DNA of 10,715 bases from NCBI GenBank assembly GCA_031407765.1, contig JANOIR010000118.1, positions 1-10,715 on the forward strand. Direction: 5' to 3'. The stretch comes from JBDSLU01 sp031407765 (GTDB taxonomy: Bacteria; Acidobacteriota; Vicinamibacteria; Vicinamibacterales; Vicinamibacteraceae). The position numbers and the translations under genes are program-made. Below, piece after piece: positions 1 to 6,592 of the stretch. The number at the start of each line of letters is the position of its first letter. Position 1 is the first letter of the stretch. The notes beneath the pieces were generated by a model. That model was given only the letters and a program-made list of their open reading frames with translations. It did no database searches and was not told the DNA's origin.

Positions 1-279
1 GTCCTCGTGGCTCGGATGGGGATCCGAGCCCATGTCGTGGGAGACGTTGTCACTGTTGACGATGGTGAGCCGCCCGCCGACGGGGATCTCGATCGTCCGG
101 GGTGCAGCCCCCGCGGACGAGAGCGTGATGGTCGGACCGGACGGTGCCGGTGTCGGCGCGGGTGCCGTCGGTGACTTGCCCCAGGAGCCGCAAGCCGTGG
201 CGAGCAGGTAGGCGCCGCAGCCCAGCACGAACGACCGGCCGGCGATGCTCCTCATACCAGGCATAGGCGTGGCTTTCAT
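1..279 (-). CDS. Cupredoxin-like lipoprotein (partial, runs off the window's left end)
   Basis: Ninety-three codons are visible, reading out of the window. The N-terminus has a short hydrophobic stretch ending in LLATAC (Cys30), a plausible though non-ideal lipobox. A Pro/Ala/Thr-rich linker follows (about residues 37-50), then a beta-rich segment ending in VNSDNVSHDMGSDPH. A late His after a beta-strand and a 'ND(x)xHD' turn is typical of small plastocyanin/cupredoxin-like exported proteins, where that His is a copper ligand; the remaining ligands would lie outside the window. The probable role is a membrane-anchored periplasmic copper or redox protein. The ATG at 279 is the first in frame, but it overlaps a good -10 hexamer on this strand, so Met6 (264) or Met9 (255) may be the true start. 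It is divergent from the DUF2203 gene. Fold and lipoprotein status are inferred from motifs only. Confidence 0.6.
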   Translation of the reverse strand, partial: MKATPMPGMRSIAGRSFVLGCGAYLLATACGSWGKSPTAPAPTPAPSGPTITLSSAGAAPRTIEIPVGGRLTIVNSDNVSHDMGSDPHPSHED

Positions 280-285
280 TATAAT
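278..285. promoter_or_regulatory. Palindromic -10 element in a divergent promoter
   Basis: ATTATAAT is its own reverse complement, so it presents a perfect TATAAT to each strand (280-285 on +, 283-278 on -). On the plus strand it ends 9 nt before the DUF2203 ATG at 295, which would give a nearly leaderless mRNA. On the minus strand it covers the first ATG of the lipoprotein gene, favouring a downstream start there. No good TTGACA-like -35 is visible on either side. Confidence 0.55.
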
Positions 286-294
286 CAGCTCACG

Positions 295-648
295 ATGACA
301 GTTCCCCTCGAATCGGGCCGTCAGTTCTCGCTCGAAGAAGCCAGCCGGCTGCTGCCCTCCGTGAAGCTCGTGACCGCAGAAGCCGTCCGCGAAACCGAGG
401 AGCTGTCACGGGAGCTGCGCCAGCACGGCGAGGCACATCCCAAGCACGAGGCCCTGACCGAGCAGCTCGATTCCGTCGTGAGCCGGTGGGCGAGCCGGTT
501 GAAAGACCTGCAAGTCGAAGCGAAGGGGCTGTGGCTCGTCGATTTCGACACCGGCGATGGCTACTACTGCTGGCAGTACCCGGAAGAGGCCATCACGCAC
601 TATCACGCCTACGACGAAGGCTTTTCCGGTCGCATGAAGATCGTCTGA
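295..648 (+). CDS. DUF2203 family protein
   Basis: A 117-residue soluble protein of the usual DUF2203 size. The N-terminus has the family's RxFSLEEASRLLP opening, followed by a long charged helical region (about residues 25-75). The C-terminal block is the most diagnostic: GLWLVDFD (78-85), YYCWQY (90-95), then an H-x-H and EGFSGRMKIV to the end. It corresponds to the family's 'VDFP...LCW...WH...GFxGR' signature. The biochemical function of DUF2203 is unknown, and the conserved acidic, His and Cys residues only hint at metal or ligand binding. The ATG at 295 is chosen because the family N-terminus begins right after it. There is no Shine-Dalgarno; instead a TATAAT lies 9 nt upstream. A hairpin and a dispersed repeat begin just after the stop. 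Confidence 0.85.
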   Translation: MTVPLESGRQFSLEEASRLLPSVKLVTAEAVRETEELSRELRQHGEAHPKHEALTEQLDSVVSRWASRLKDLQVEAKGLWLVDFDTGDGYYCWQYPEEAITHYHAYDEGFSGRMKIV

Positions 649-657
649 TTGTGGCAG

Positions 658-678
658 GGCGGTCCCCTCAGGACCGCC
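658..678 (+). terminator. Hairpin after the DUF2203 gene, left end of repeat copy A
   Basis: GGCGGTCC / GGACCGCC form a perfect 8-bp stem around a CCTCA loop, 9 nt after the stop codon. The only T-run (TTTT, 690-693) is about 12 nt further on, so this is not a textbook intrinsic terminator. The same stem core and identical loop recur at 6593-6609 after another plus-strand gene. Confidence 0.45.
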
Positions 679-800
679 TGCGCGCAGCTTTTGACGCGGC
701 CGGCTGCTATTTGTCGACGCGCGTTCGCGCATCGACCGGACGATGGCTCCGGACTTCGTCCTCGCCATTCGTCACGCCGCGCTGGGCGCGTGGCGGCGCC
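660..800 (+). repeat. Dispersed intergenic repeat, copy A
   Basis: This 141-bp block aligns without gaps to 6593-6733 at a constant offset of 5933 (copy B). By hand count, 660-677 is identical, 678-698 is diverged (12 of 21 differ), and 699-800 has 9 differences in 102. Overall identity is about 85%. Internal symmetry includes the hairpin above, a CGACGCG/CGCATCG arm pair near 714-733, and a compound hairpin ATGGC-GGAC / GTCC-GCCAT at 743-768. The spacer from 801 to the regulator start at 879 shows no other clear element. Short open frames on both strands exist but look incidental. Confidence 0.8.
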
Positions 801-878
801 ATCCTGCGGGCGGCACCTGGTCATATCCGACTCGTTTGGATCCTTGTTTCGGCGCCAGCGCAGGCATAGAGTGCGTGT

Positions 879-1700
879 GTGGAACTGGAACGCCGTTCCG
901 AGGAATGGAACGAGCCGTCGCGCCAAGCTGAGCCATCAGCCACCGCGTCGACGTCAATCGACAAAGCCTTCGAAATCTGCGAGGCGCTGAGCCAGGCGCC
1001 GCGCGGCCTGGCGATCAGCGATCTCCGGCGCCAGCTCGGCCAGCCCGCTGCGACCGTCCATCGCCTGCTCGCAGTCCTCAAGCGCCGCGGCTACGTCCAG
1101 CAGGACGACGACACCAGCCGCTATCGGCTGTCGCTCAAGATGCTCGATCTGAGCGTGCGCCTGCTGGGACGCTCGGAGCTTCGCCTGCACGCCTACCCGG
1201 CGATGCGCGAGGTCGTGCTGCGCACGGGCTGGCGCGCCTTCCTGGCGACCGCCGCCGACGGGGAAGTGACCTACGTCTGGAGCGCGGGGCCCGACGACGT
1301 CGCCATGCACACGACGTACGGTCGCGCGATGCCGGGGCACTGTTCCCTCTACTTCAGCGCCGAATCGACGCGCCGCCTGAGCTGCCTGCGCCTCGAATCC
1401 CGCGGGGCGGTGGCCGTGGCGCCGGCCGAGCCGCGTCGCCTGGGACCGCCGCGTCCGGCCGGCAGCGGCGCCGAACGCGCCGGCCAGCACCTTGCCTGCA
1501 CGTGCGCGCCGGTCATCGACTATGCCGGCCGCGAAGTGGCGCGCGTCGGTCTGTTCGCCCACGACCTCGCCGACGACACCCTCACGCGCGGCTGCCGCCT
1601 CGAAGTCGGCGAGCTCGCGCGCCTCATCTCGCTGCGGCTGGGCGGCACGTTGGCGCCGCCCGCGGGCCACAGCCCGCTTTCCCCCGTCGACCCGACTTAA
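879..1700 (+). CDS. IclR family transcriptional regulator
   Basis: A 273-residue cytoplasmic DNA-binding regulator of normal IclR length. Residues about 24-85 form the winged helix-turn-helix: STSIDKAFEICEAL, a GLAISDLRRQLGQPAATVHRLLAVLKRRGYV core, and a wing containing SRYRLS. Residues about 95-255 are the effector-binding (GAF-like) domain, seen in YPAMREVVLRTGWRAFLAT, CTCAPVIDYAGREVARVGLFA and a C-terminal helix. The stretch 170-205 is Pro/Arg/Gly-rich and poorly matches the family's usual RxxGYAxDxEE segment, so that effector-pocket region is divergent or locally damaged. The start is GTG 879, because an in-frame TAG lies at 867-869 and no other start codon precedes the HTH. The upstream Shine-Dalgarno is weak. 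The ferredoxin gene begins 11 nt after the stop. The effector and regulon cannot be read from the sequence. Confidence 0.85.
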   Translation: MELERRSEEWNEPSRQAEPSATASTSIDKAFEICEALSQAPRGLAISDLRRQLGQPAATVHRLLAVLKRRGYVQQDDDTSRYRLSLKMLDLSVRLLGRSELRLHAYPAMREVVLRTGWRAFLATAADGEVTYVWSAGPDDVAMHTTYGRAMPGHCSLYFSAESTRRLSCLRLESRGAVAVAPAEPRRLGPPRPAGSGAERAGQHLACTCAPVIDYAGREVARVGLFAHDLADDTLTRGCRLEVGELARLISLRLGGTLAPPAGHSPLSPVDPT

Positions 1701-1711
1701 GGAGTATCGGA

Positions 1712-1972
1712 ATGGCTTACGTGATCATCGAGAAGTGCATCGGCACCAAGGACAGCGCCTGCGTGGACGTGTGTCCGGTCGACTGCATCCATCCGCGGAA
1801 GGACGAGCCCGAGTTCGCCACCGTCGAGCAGCTCTACATCCATCCCGACGAGTGCATCGACTGCGGAGCCTGCGTCCCGGCCTGCCCGGTGGAAGCGATC
1901 TTCGCGATGGACGAAGTGCCGGACGCGTCGAAGCAGTACATCGACGTGAACTCGAAGTACTACAACAAGTAG
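1712..1972 (+). CDS. 7Fe-type ([3Fe-4S][4Fe-4S]) ferredoxin
   Basis: An 86-residue cytoplasmic electron carrier. Cysteines lie at 9, 17, 21 and 25 and at 48, 51, 54 and 58. The second motif CIDCGACVPACPVEAIF is a classic CxxCxxCxxxCP. The first is C-x7-CxxxCP, lacking the middle Cys (Thr12 where Azotobacter ferredoxin I has Cys11). By analogy with that protein, Cys9, Cys17 and Cys58 would hold a [3Fe-4S] cluster, Cys21, 48, 51 and 54 a [4Fe-4S] cluster, and Cys25 would be free. IHPDECIDCGAC matches the AvFdI class well, but this protein lacks the long C-terminal extension. A good TAAGGAG at 1698-1704 overlaps the IclR stop codon, implying translational linkage to that gene. Redox partners are not evident nearby. 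The family is secure; the cluster type is inferred. Confidence 0.93.
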   Translation: MAYVIIEKCIGTKDSACVDVCPVDCIHPRKDEPEFATVEQLYIHPDECIDCGACVPACPVEAIFAMDEVPDASKQYIDVNSKYYNK

Positions 1973-1973
1973 A

Positions 1974-2008
1974 CGGCCGGCCTGCGGCTCGCCGTGAGAG
2001 GCGGGCCG
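1974..2008. terminator. Likely bidirectional terminator hairpin between convergent genes
   Basis: CGGCCGGCCT (1974-1983) pairs with AGGCGGGCCG (1999-2008) over 10 bp with one mismatch and a 15-nt loop. It fills most of the 44-bp gap between the ferredoxin stop and the converging thioesterase stop. No U-tract follows on either strand, so termination is inferred from position and stem strength. Confidence 0.45.
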
Positions 2009-2016
2009 CCAACCAC

Positions 2017-2505
2017 TCAGCCTTCGGCCGCCAGCGCCTGCTTGGCGGCCAGGCGCGCCGCGCGACGCGCCCCAGCGTCGCCGGCCACCTTCAGCTCTTC
2101 CGACGTCGTCAGCAGCAGCGGCGGCATGTCGAGCGGATGCCCATTCGCGTCGACCGCCACGAACGTCAGGTAGGCGCGCGACGTCCGGCGGCGTGTGGCC
2201 TCGAGCGTGCTCTCCCCGAACACGTCGACCTGGATCTCGAGCGATCGGTTGAAAGCGGCGGTCGCGCGCGCCTCGAGGATGATGATGTCGCCGATCGGGA
2301 TGGGGTGCAGGAACTGCAGCCCGTCGACCGCCGCCGTCATCACGCGGGTGCGTGAGTGACGGCTCGCGGCCATGGCGCCGGCGATGTCGATGAGGTGCAT
2401 GACCGTCCCGCCGAGGACGAACCCGAGCGGGTTCGCATCGTTCGGCAGGACGACCTGCGTGATGACGGAGAACGATTCGGCTGGACTCTTCGGCGTGGCA
2501 GTCAC
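2017..2505 (-). CDS. Acyl-CoA thioesterase, hotdog fold (YciA/ACOT-like)
   Basis: A 162-residue cytoplasmic thioesterase that would hydrolyse acyl-CoA to free fatty acid and CoA. The family signature is clear: LPNDANPLGFVLGGTVMHLID with Asn25 and Asp40 as the expected catalytic residues, the AAVDGLQFLHPIPIGDIIIL strand-turn segment, and AYLTFVAVDANGHPLDMPPL closing the hotdog sheet. One hotdog domain is present, as in bacterial YciA-type enzymes that assemble as multimers. The C-terminal 25 residues are Ala/Arg-rich and probably helical. The start is GTG 2505, giving the expected short leader before the fold. The Shine-Dalgarno (AGG) is weak. The gene lies 27 nt downstream of the barrel-protein gene on the same strand, so read-through from it is likely. 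A desaturase elsewhere in the window also acts on acyl-CoA-type lipids, but no shared operon is seen. Confidence 0.88.
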   Translation of the reverse strand: MTATPKSPAESFSVITQVVLPNDANPLGFVLGGTVMHLIDIAGAMAASRHSRTRVMTAAVDGLQFLHPIPIGDIIILEARATAAFNRSLEIQVDVFGESTLEATRRRTSRAYLTFVAVDANGHPLDMPPLLLTTSEELKVAGDAGARRAARLAAKQALAAEG

Positions 2506-2532
2506 GCCAAAGAGCCTACTACCTGTTGGCTG

Positions 2533-5500
2533 CTAGAAGTCGTAGCCGATCCAGAAGTGGAACTTGCCCTTCCGGAACTCGCTGCTGCCGCCCGAGCGCG
2601 AGAAGACCAGATCTTCCCACTCCTTGTTGAAGGTGGTGCGCCAGACATAGTCGATGTGCAGCGGGAAGCCGAGCAGGAAGCTCTCGAGGCCGACGCCATA
2701 CGACGCGCGGCCGTCCTGCAGACGGAAGCCCGAGATCGTGAGCGGATCCCCGTAGACCAGATCGAAGGAGCCGTCCGGCAGCGGCGTGAAGCCGATGACG
2801 GGCCGTTCACTGATCGTGGAGCTGGTCGAGAACTTCCAGTTCTGGTTGGGGAAGCCGGCGCCGCCGATGTTGCCGAAGAGCACGCCGCGGATGCCGCCGA
2901 GGACGCCGACCGGCGTCAGCATCGCTTCGATCAGCGGAAAGCGGAGTTCGGCGTCGGCGAAGAAGCCTTCCTGCCCGATGAACTGCAGGTACTCGTAGCC
3001 GCGCATCTCGGAGTTGCCGCCGAAGTAGGTGAAGTCGGGCGATTCGCCCCAGCTCTTGTAGCCCTTGAGGCGCACCGCGAACAGCCCGGAGGTGCCGATG
3101 CGCAGGTACTTGCGCGCGTCGAGCTCGACCGTCTGGTACGACAGCAGGTTGCCGACCTTCGGTGAGGTGTCATAGGACAGCCGCACCGTGCTGCCGGCGA
3201 TTGGGCCGAACTCGCGGAATACCGTGTCCTCGTGCACCAGCGCGACACCGAGTGGCAGCGACGTGCCTTCACGCAGCAGCGGCTGGCCATAGAGCTGCGT
3301 CTGATAGTCCCGCGAATAGTCCTCGAGCGCCTGGTCGTCGAACTGCTCGTTGTAGCGGACGGCGCCGCCCGAGAACTCGATGCGCGTGTAGCGGTTCAGG
3401 GGGTACGGCGCGAACAGCGTGCCGCCGGTGATGGTGCGGGTGGCGAGCGCGCGATCGCGATCGATGAACGGCGTCAGCCCGAGGTTGTAGAACAGGTTGT
3501 CGGCGTCGCCGTAGAAAAAGGTCGTCTGCTGGAAGCCCTGCACGGCGTACTGCATGCGGCGCGACAGGTTCATGTACGAGCCGGCGATGGTGCGGAACTG
3601 CGAGATCGACGCGACGAACAGGTTGAACTGCTTGTCGCCCAGCACGTCCGCGAACGATACCTGCGTGCCGCCGAAGAGGTCACCGCCGCTCGTCACGCCG
3701 ACGTTCAGCGGCGGCCGGCCGTCGAGGAACATCTTCTCGAACGGGCCCTTCTTCTTCTGATTGGCCTGCACCAGCGTGTGCGTCAGCGGCGCCTGGAAGT
3801 CGATGATCGGACCGGGCTCGCCGAAATCGCGCGACGCGACGGTCGCCTTGGCATCCTTGGGCACCAGCGTGTGCAGCCCGTACTCGCCCTTGAAGTAGGT
3901 CACGAATGCGACCTTGCTGGTGGTGCCGTCCTTGAGTACGACCGTCGACAGGTTGCCGGTCAGCGTGTCGGTGTACTGCTTGAGCTCACCGGTCTTCAGG
4001 CTGAGCGTCCACAGGTTGTAGATGTTGCCGTTGCGCGCCTCGTCCGGCGAGACCGGCCGCGCCGGATCGATTGCCGTCGACGAGAACACCAGCGTGTCGG
4101 CGTCGAAGTACTGCGGCGCCGCGTCGTCGTGTGTGCCGAACGTCAGCTGGGTCTTGGCGCGGGTCGCCAGATCGAGGCGGAAGATCTTGTTGTTGCCGCT
4201 GACGCGGGCCATGTAGACCACCGACTTGCCGTCCGGCGACGCCGTCGGCGCGTAGTCCGCGAACTCGTCCTGGGTCAGGTTGGTGAGCTGCTTCGACTCC
4301 GGGTCGATCGACCAGATGTCGCCGACGCCGTTCTTCAGCGCCGAGAAGTAGATCGTCTTGCCGTCCGGCGACCAGTCGGGCGACTCCGGAACGTCCACCG
4401 ACTTCAGCTCGACGCGCACCTCGGTGCGGTCGGTGACGACGTTCTGGACGATCAGGGAGCGCTGCTTCTCGGTGCGGGCGAAGTAGGCGAGGCGATCGCC
4501 GACCGGCGACCAACTCATCCAGGGCACCGTGTTCCACCGTGCCCCGGGAATGGCGAGGTACTCGAAGCCGCGATCCTTGTCGAACCCTGGCGTCAGGTTA
4601 CGGATCACCTGACCGTCCTTGGCCGAGATCAGGACGATGTCGTATTCCTGATCCTTGCGGTTGCCCGAGACGCCGGCGAACAGGTCGCCCGAGGGTGACG
4701 GCTCGATCGAGAGCAGGGCCGAGAACTTCGTCTTCTTCGGATCGGGCGCGAGGTTGCGCCCGTAGTCGACTGGCCGCTCGCGGTCGCGGAAGATCTTGAA
4801 GCGGTCCTTCAGGTACTTCTCGAACTGCTGATCGAACTCGTCGGCCTTGATGCGGAAAGCCTCCTCGAACGGCGTGGTGCCGCCGCCGATCACCGTCTTG
4901 CGCAGCGAGAAGATGTACTGCCGGACGCCTTCCTTGCCCCACTTCGATTCGATGAACTCGAAGCAGGCGTGGCCGAGGTTGTAGACCAGGCGCGGGTTCG
5001 TGTACCCGCCGTAGCCCTCGAAGTCGGTCATCTTCGGCACGATGTCGGCGACCGCGACGTCGCGGACCGACATCAGGTCGATTGGGTTCCAGACGCCGGC
5101 CATGTAGTCGGCCAGGCCCTCGTCGACCCACAGCGGGATGCCGCGCTGGACCAGGCCGCGCGGGATGATGTCGAACTCGAAGATGTGCGTGAGCTCGTGG
5201 GTGATCAGGCGATAGAGCTGGTCGGGCGGCTCGTCGATGGGCAGGACCATGCGATCGCGCGACGGCTCGGCGAAGGCGGCGACGCCTTCCGGAATCTCCG
5301 ACGGGATGACGTTCTGCTGCTGGAACTCCGCCTGCGTCTTGAACAGGACCAGCGGCACCTTGGCGCCGAGGTCGTGCTTCAACTCGGTGCTGACGTGCTG
5401 ATAGGCGCTCTCGGCGTAGCCGGCGACGCGCTCGAGGTGCTGCTCGAGCTCAGGGTAGTAGTAGATCTGGAAATGATCCGTCGTGTAGATGTGCCACTGA

Positions 5501-5640
5501 AAGTTGTCGTAGCGGATGCGGTTCTTGCCGAAGTACGGCACGAACGGCGTCTGCGCGGCGAGCTCGGTGGCGTACATCGCGGCGAACACCACGGCTGCGG
5601 CCGACAGCAAGGGACGGCGGCGCCGGAAGAGCTGAAACAT
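2533..5640 (-). CDS. Secreted metalloprotease-like / WD40-type propeller / Omp85-like outer-membrane barrel protein
   Basis: 1035 residues with three parts. Residues 1-30 are a Sec signal peptide (FRRRRP, a hydrophobic core, then ELAAQ). Residues about 40-285 resemble a peptidase MA-type gluzincin domain: HELTH at 148-152 with catalytic Glu149, and WVDEGLADY with Glu174 as third zinc ligand. Residues about 305-620 carry TolB/PD40-type propeller repeats (SWSPVGDRLAYF, DWSPDGKTIYFSA, TASPDGKSVVYMA). Residues about 645-1035 look like an Omp85/bacterial surface antigen barrel, with the MRGYEY motif at 879-884, alternating strands and a terminal Phe (IGYDF). It is probably anchored in the outer membrane with periplasmic N-terminal domains; the substrate is unknown. 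The ATG at 5640 is chosen for its AGAGG Shine-Dalgarno 9 nt upstream and because the signal peptide starts there; the frame stays open upstream to 5895 without a credible product. The thioesterase follows after 27 nt. Confidence 0.85.
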   Translation of the reverse strand: MFQLFRRRRPLLSAAAVVFAAMYATELAAQTPFVPYFGKNRIRYDNFQWHIYTTDHFQIYYYPELEQHLERVAGYAESAYQHVSTELKHDLGAKVPLVLFKTQAEFQQQNVIPSEIPEGVAAFAEPSRDRMVLPIDEPPDQLYRLITHELTHIFEFDIIPRGLVQRGIPLWVDEGLADYMAGVWNPIDLMSVRDVAVADIVPKMTDFEGYGGYTNPRLVYNLGHACFEFIESKWGKEGVRQYIFSLRKTVIGGGTTPFEEAFRIKADEFDQQFEKYLKDRFKIFRDRERPVDYGRNLAPDPKKTKFSALLSIEPSPSGDLFAGVSGNRKDQEYDIVLISAKDGQVIRNLTPGFDKDRGFEYLAIPGARWNTVPWMSWSPVGDRLAYFARTEKQRSLIVQNVVTDRTEVRVELKSVDVPESPDWSPDGKTIYFSALKNGVGDIWSIDPESKQLTNLTQDEFADYAPTASPDGKSVVYMARVSGNNKIFRLDLATRAKTQLTFGTHDDAAPQYFDADTLVFSSTAIDPARPVSPDEARNGNIYNLWTLSLKTGELKQYTDTLTGNLSTVVLKDGTTSKVAFVTYFKGEYGLHTLVPKDAKATVASRDFGEPGPIIDFQAPLTHTLVQANQKKKGPFEKMFLDGRPPLNVGVTSGGDLFGGTQVSFADVLGDKQFNLFVASISQFRTIAGSYMNLSRRMQYAVQGFQQTTFFYGDADNLFYNLGLTPFIDRDRALATRTITGGTLFAPYPLNRYTRIEFSGGAVRYNEQFDDQALEDYSRDYQTQLYGQPLLREGTSLPLGVALVHEDTVFREFGPIAGSTVRLSYDTSPKVGNLLSYQTVELDARKYLRIGTSGLFAVRLKGYKSWGESPDFTYFGGNSEMRGYEYLQFIGQEGFFADAELRFPLIEAMLTPVGVLGGIRGVLFGNIGGAGFPNQNWKFSTSSTISERPVIGFTPLPDGSFDLVYGDPLTISGFRLQDGRASYGVGLESFLLGFPLHIDYVWRTTFNKEWEDLVFSRSGGSSEFRKGKFHFWIGYDF

Positions 5641-6017
5641 AAACGGACACCTCTGCGGGACTTGCAGGTGATGATGACGCGACGGGCTGGCGCGGTACGC
5701 TGGCCGGGTCAGCCCGTAGCTTACCGGGACACTACCCGATGCCGCAATCGAGCCGACCTGAGCGCGCCCTCCGACCAGCGCAAGACACATGCCCGCGTCG
5801 CGGAAGGGTATCGTCGAGGTTACGCTGCGACGGCGCCTCCGGATGTCCTCCGGCGGACACGTTCCTGGGGCCTCGCCGCCCCCAGCGGAGGACACCCGTC
5901 CTCGTTGGGCAGGTTAGGGGGATACGATAATCGTGGGCGAGGCGTCACCGGCCGGGGCTCCCGGGCGTAGAGTCAGATGAGCGGCGGCCTGGCGTGGTCC
6001 GCCTTTCGAGGAGTGTC
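5641..6017. other. 377-bp divergent intergenic region
   Basis: This region separates the minus-strand barrel-protein gene from the plus-strand thioredoxin gene and must carry both promoters. Near the thioredoxin side a TACGATAAT run (5923-5931) could supply a -10 (GATAAT, 5926-5931), with TTGGGC (5905-5910) as a poor -35 at a short 15-bp spacing. On the minus strand I see only the AGAGG ribosome-binding site at about 5650-5654 and no convincing promoter. The centre holds the nested inverted repeat described separately. Open frames here have no recognisable domain and are treated as non-coding. Confidence 0.5.
5844..5894. repeat. Nested inverted repeat in the divergent spacer
   Basis: Outer arms TGTCCTCCG (5844-5852) and CGGAGGACA (5886-5894) are perfect 9-bp complements. 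Inner arms CTGGGG (5865-5870) and CCCCAG (5880-5885) abut the right outer arm, with a 12-nt one-sided bulge on the left. The element is about 230 nt upstream of the barrel gene start and about 125 nt upstream of the thioredoxin start, so it is not a terminator for either gene. It could be an operator, a leader structure or a small RNA. Confidence 0.55.
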
Positions 6018-6584
6018 ATGAGCGATCGGCGGTGGATGGTGGCGGCAGCGGCCGCCGTTGGGCTGGGGCTGGCGGCGATTCCCTTCATGGGCACCCGGGC
6101 CGAGGAGCCCGGCGGCACCCGCGCGAGCGCCGGCCAGGCGCCGGCGCCCTCGCCGGTCTGCGACGGCAAGGCCAAGAAGGCGCCCGACTTCGAGCTGCCC
6201 GACTACACGGGCAAGACAGTCCGCCTGGCCGACTACAAGGGCAAAGTCGTCTTCGTGAACTTCTGGGCGACGTGGTGCGGCCCCTGCAAGTACGAGATCC
6301 CGATCTTCGTCGACCTGCAGCAGCGCTACGGCGCCAAGGGTCTGGCGTTCCTCGGCATCTCGGTCGACGATCCGGTCGAGGAACTGAAGCCATTCGTCGA
6401 CCAGTACAAGATCAACTACCCGGTGCTCGTCGGGCTCGGCCGTGAGGAAGTCCAGGAAGCCTTCGGTCCGATGGTGGGCATCCCGGTCACGGTCGTCATC
6501 GGCCGCGACGGCAACGTCTGCACGCGCTACTTCGGCCTGCGCCCCAAGGATCGCTTCGAGAGCGACATCAAAGCACTGCTTTAG
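6018..6584 (+). CDS. TlpA/ResA-like exported thioredoxin-fold protein
   Basis: 188 residues. Residues about 7-28 are hydrophobic (WMVAAAAAVGLGLAAIPFMG), acting as a signal peptide or membrane anchor, then a Pro/Ala linker leads to the fold at about residue 54 (KKAPDFELPDYTGK). NFWATWCGPC places the CxxC redox pair at Cys87 and Cys90, and GIPVT supplies the cis-proline at Pro156. This is the AhpC/TSA-Redoxin-type TlpA architecture, a membrane-tethered thiol-disulfide oxidoreductase facing the periplasm, usually a reductant for cytochrome c or copper-site maturation. Cys48 and Cys168 are extra cysteines. The start is ATG 6018, with AGGAG at 6009-6013 (4-nt spacing, slightly short); an in-frame GTG at 5994 is less likely. 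The specific partner is not shown by the neighbours. Repeat copy B begins 8 nt after the stop. Confidence 0.88.
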   Translation: MSDRRWMVAAAAAVGLGLAAIPFMGTRAEEPGGTRASAGQAPAPSPVCDGKAKKAPDFELPDYTGKTVRLADYKGKVVFVNFWATWCGPCKYEIPIFVDLQQRYGAKGLAFLGISVDDPVEELKPFVDQYKINYPVLVGLGREEVQEAFGPMVGIPVTVVIGRDGNVCTRYFGLRPKDRFESDIKALL

Positions 6585-6592
6585 TTGGCGCC

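Noticed and set aside
649..878. Small genes on either strand within repeat copies A and B
   Set aside because: Similar short peptides can be read from both copies, but no ribosome-binding site was seen and several base changes alter residues. Conserved hairpins explain the similarity better.
3232..4698. Long plus-strand open frame (488 codons) across the barrel-protein gene
   Set aside because: It is antisense to a well-supported 1035-residue coding region, Arg/Val/Glu-rich, and has no domain. It reflects GC-rich codon bias on the other strand.
5739..5930. Possible 63-residue ORF in the divergent spacer
   Set aside because: No ribosome-binding site, no domain, Pro/Arg-rich composition, and it crosses the nested inverted repeat.
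4969..5970. Plus-strand open frame of 333 codons
   Set aside because: It overlaps the signal peptide and protease part of the minus-strand gene in antisense. Its low-complexity composition (Val/Glu/Asp/Arg) indicates a shadow.
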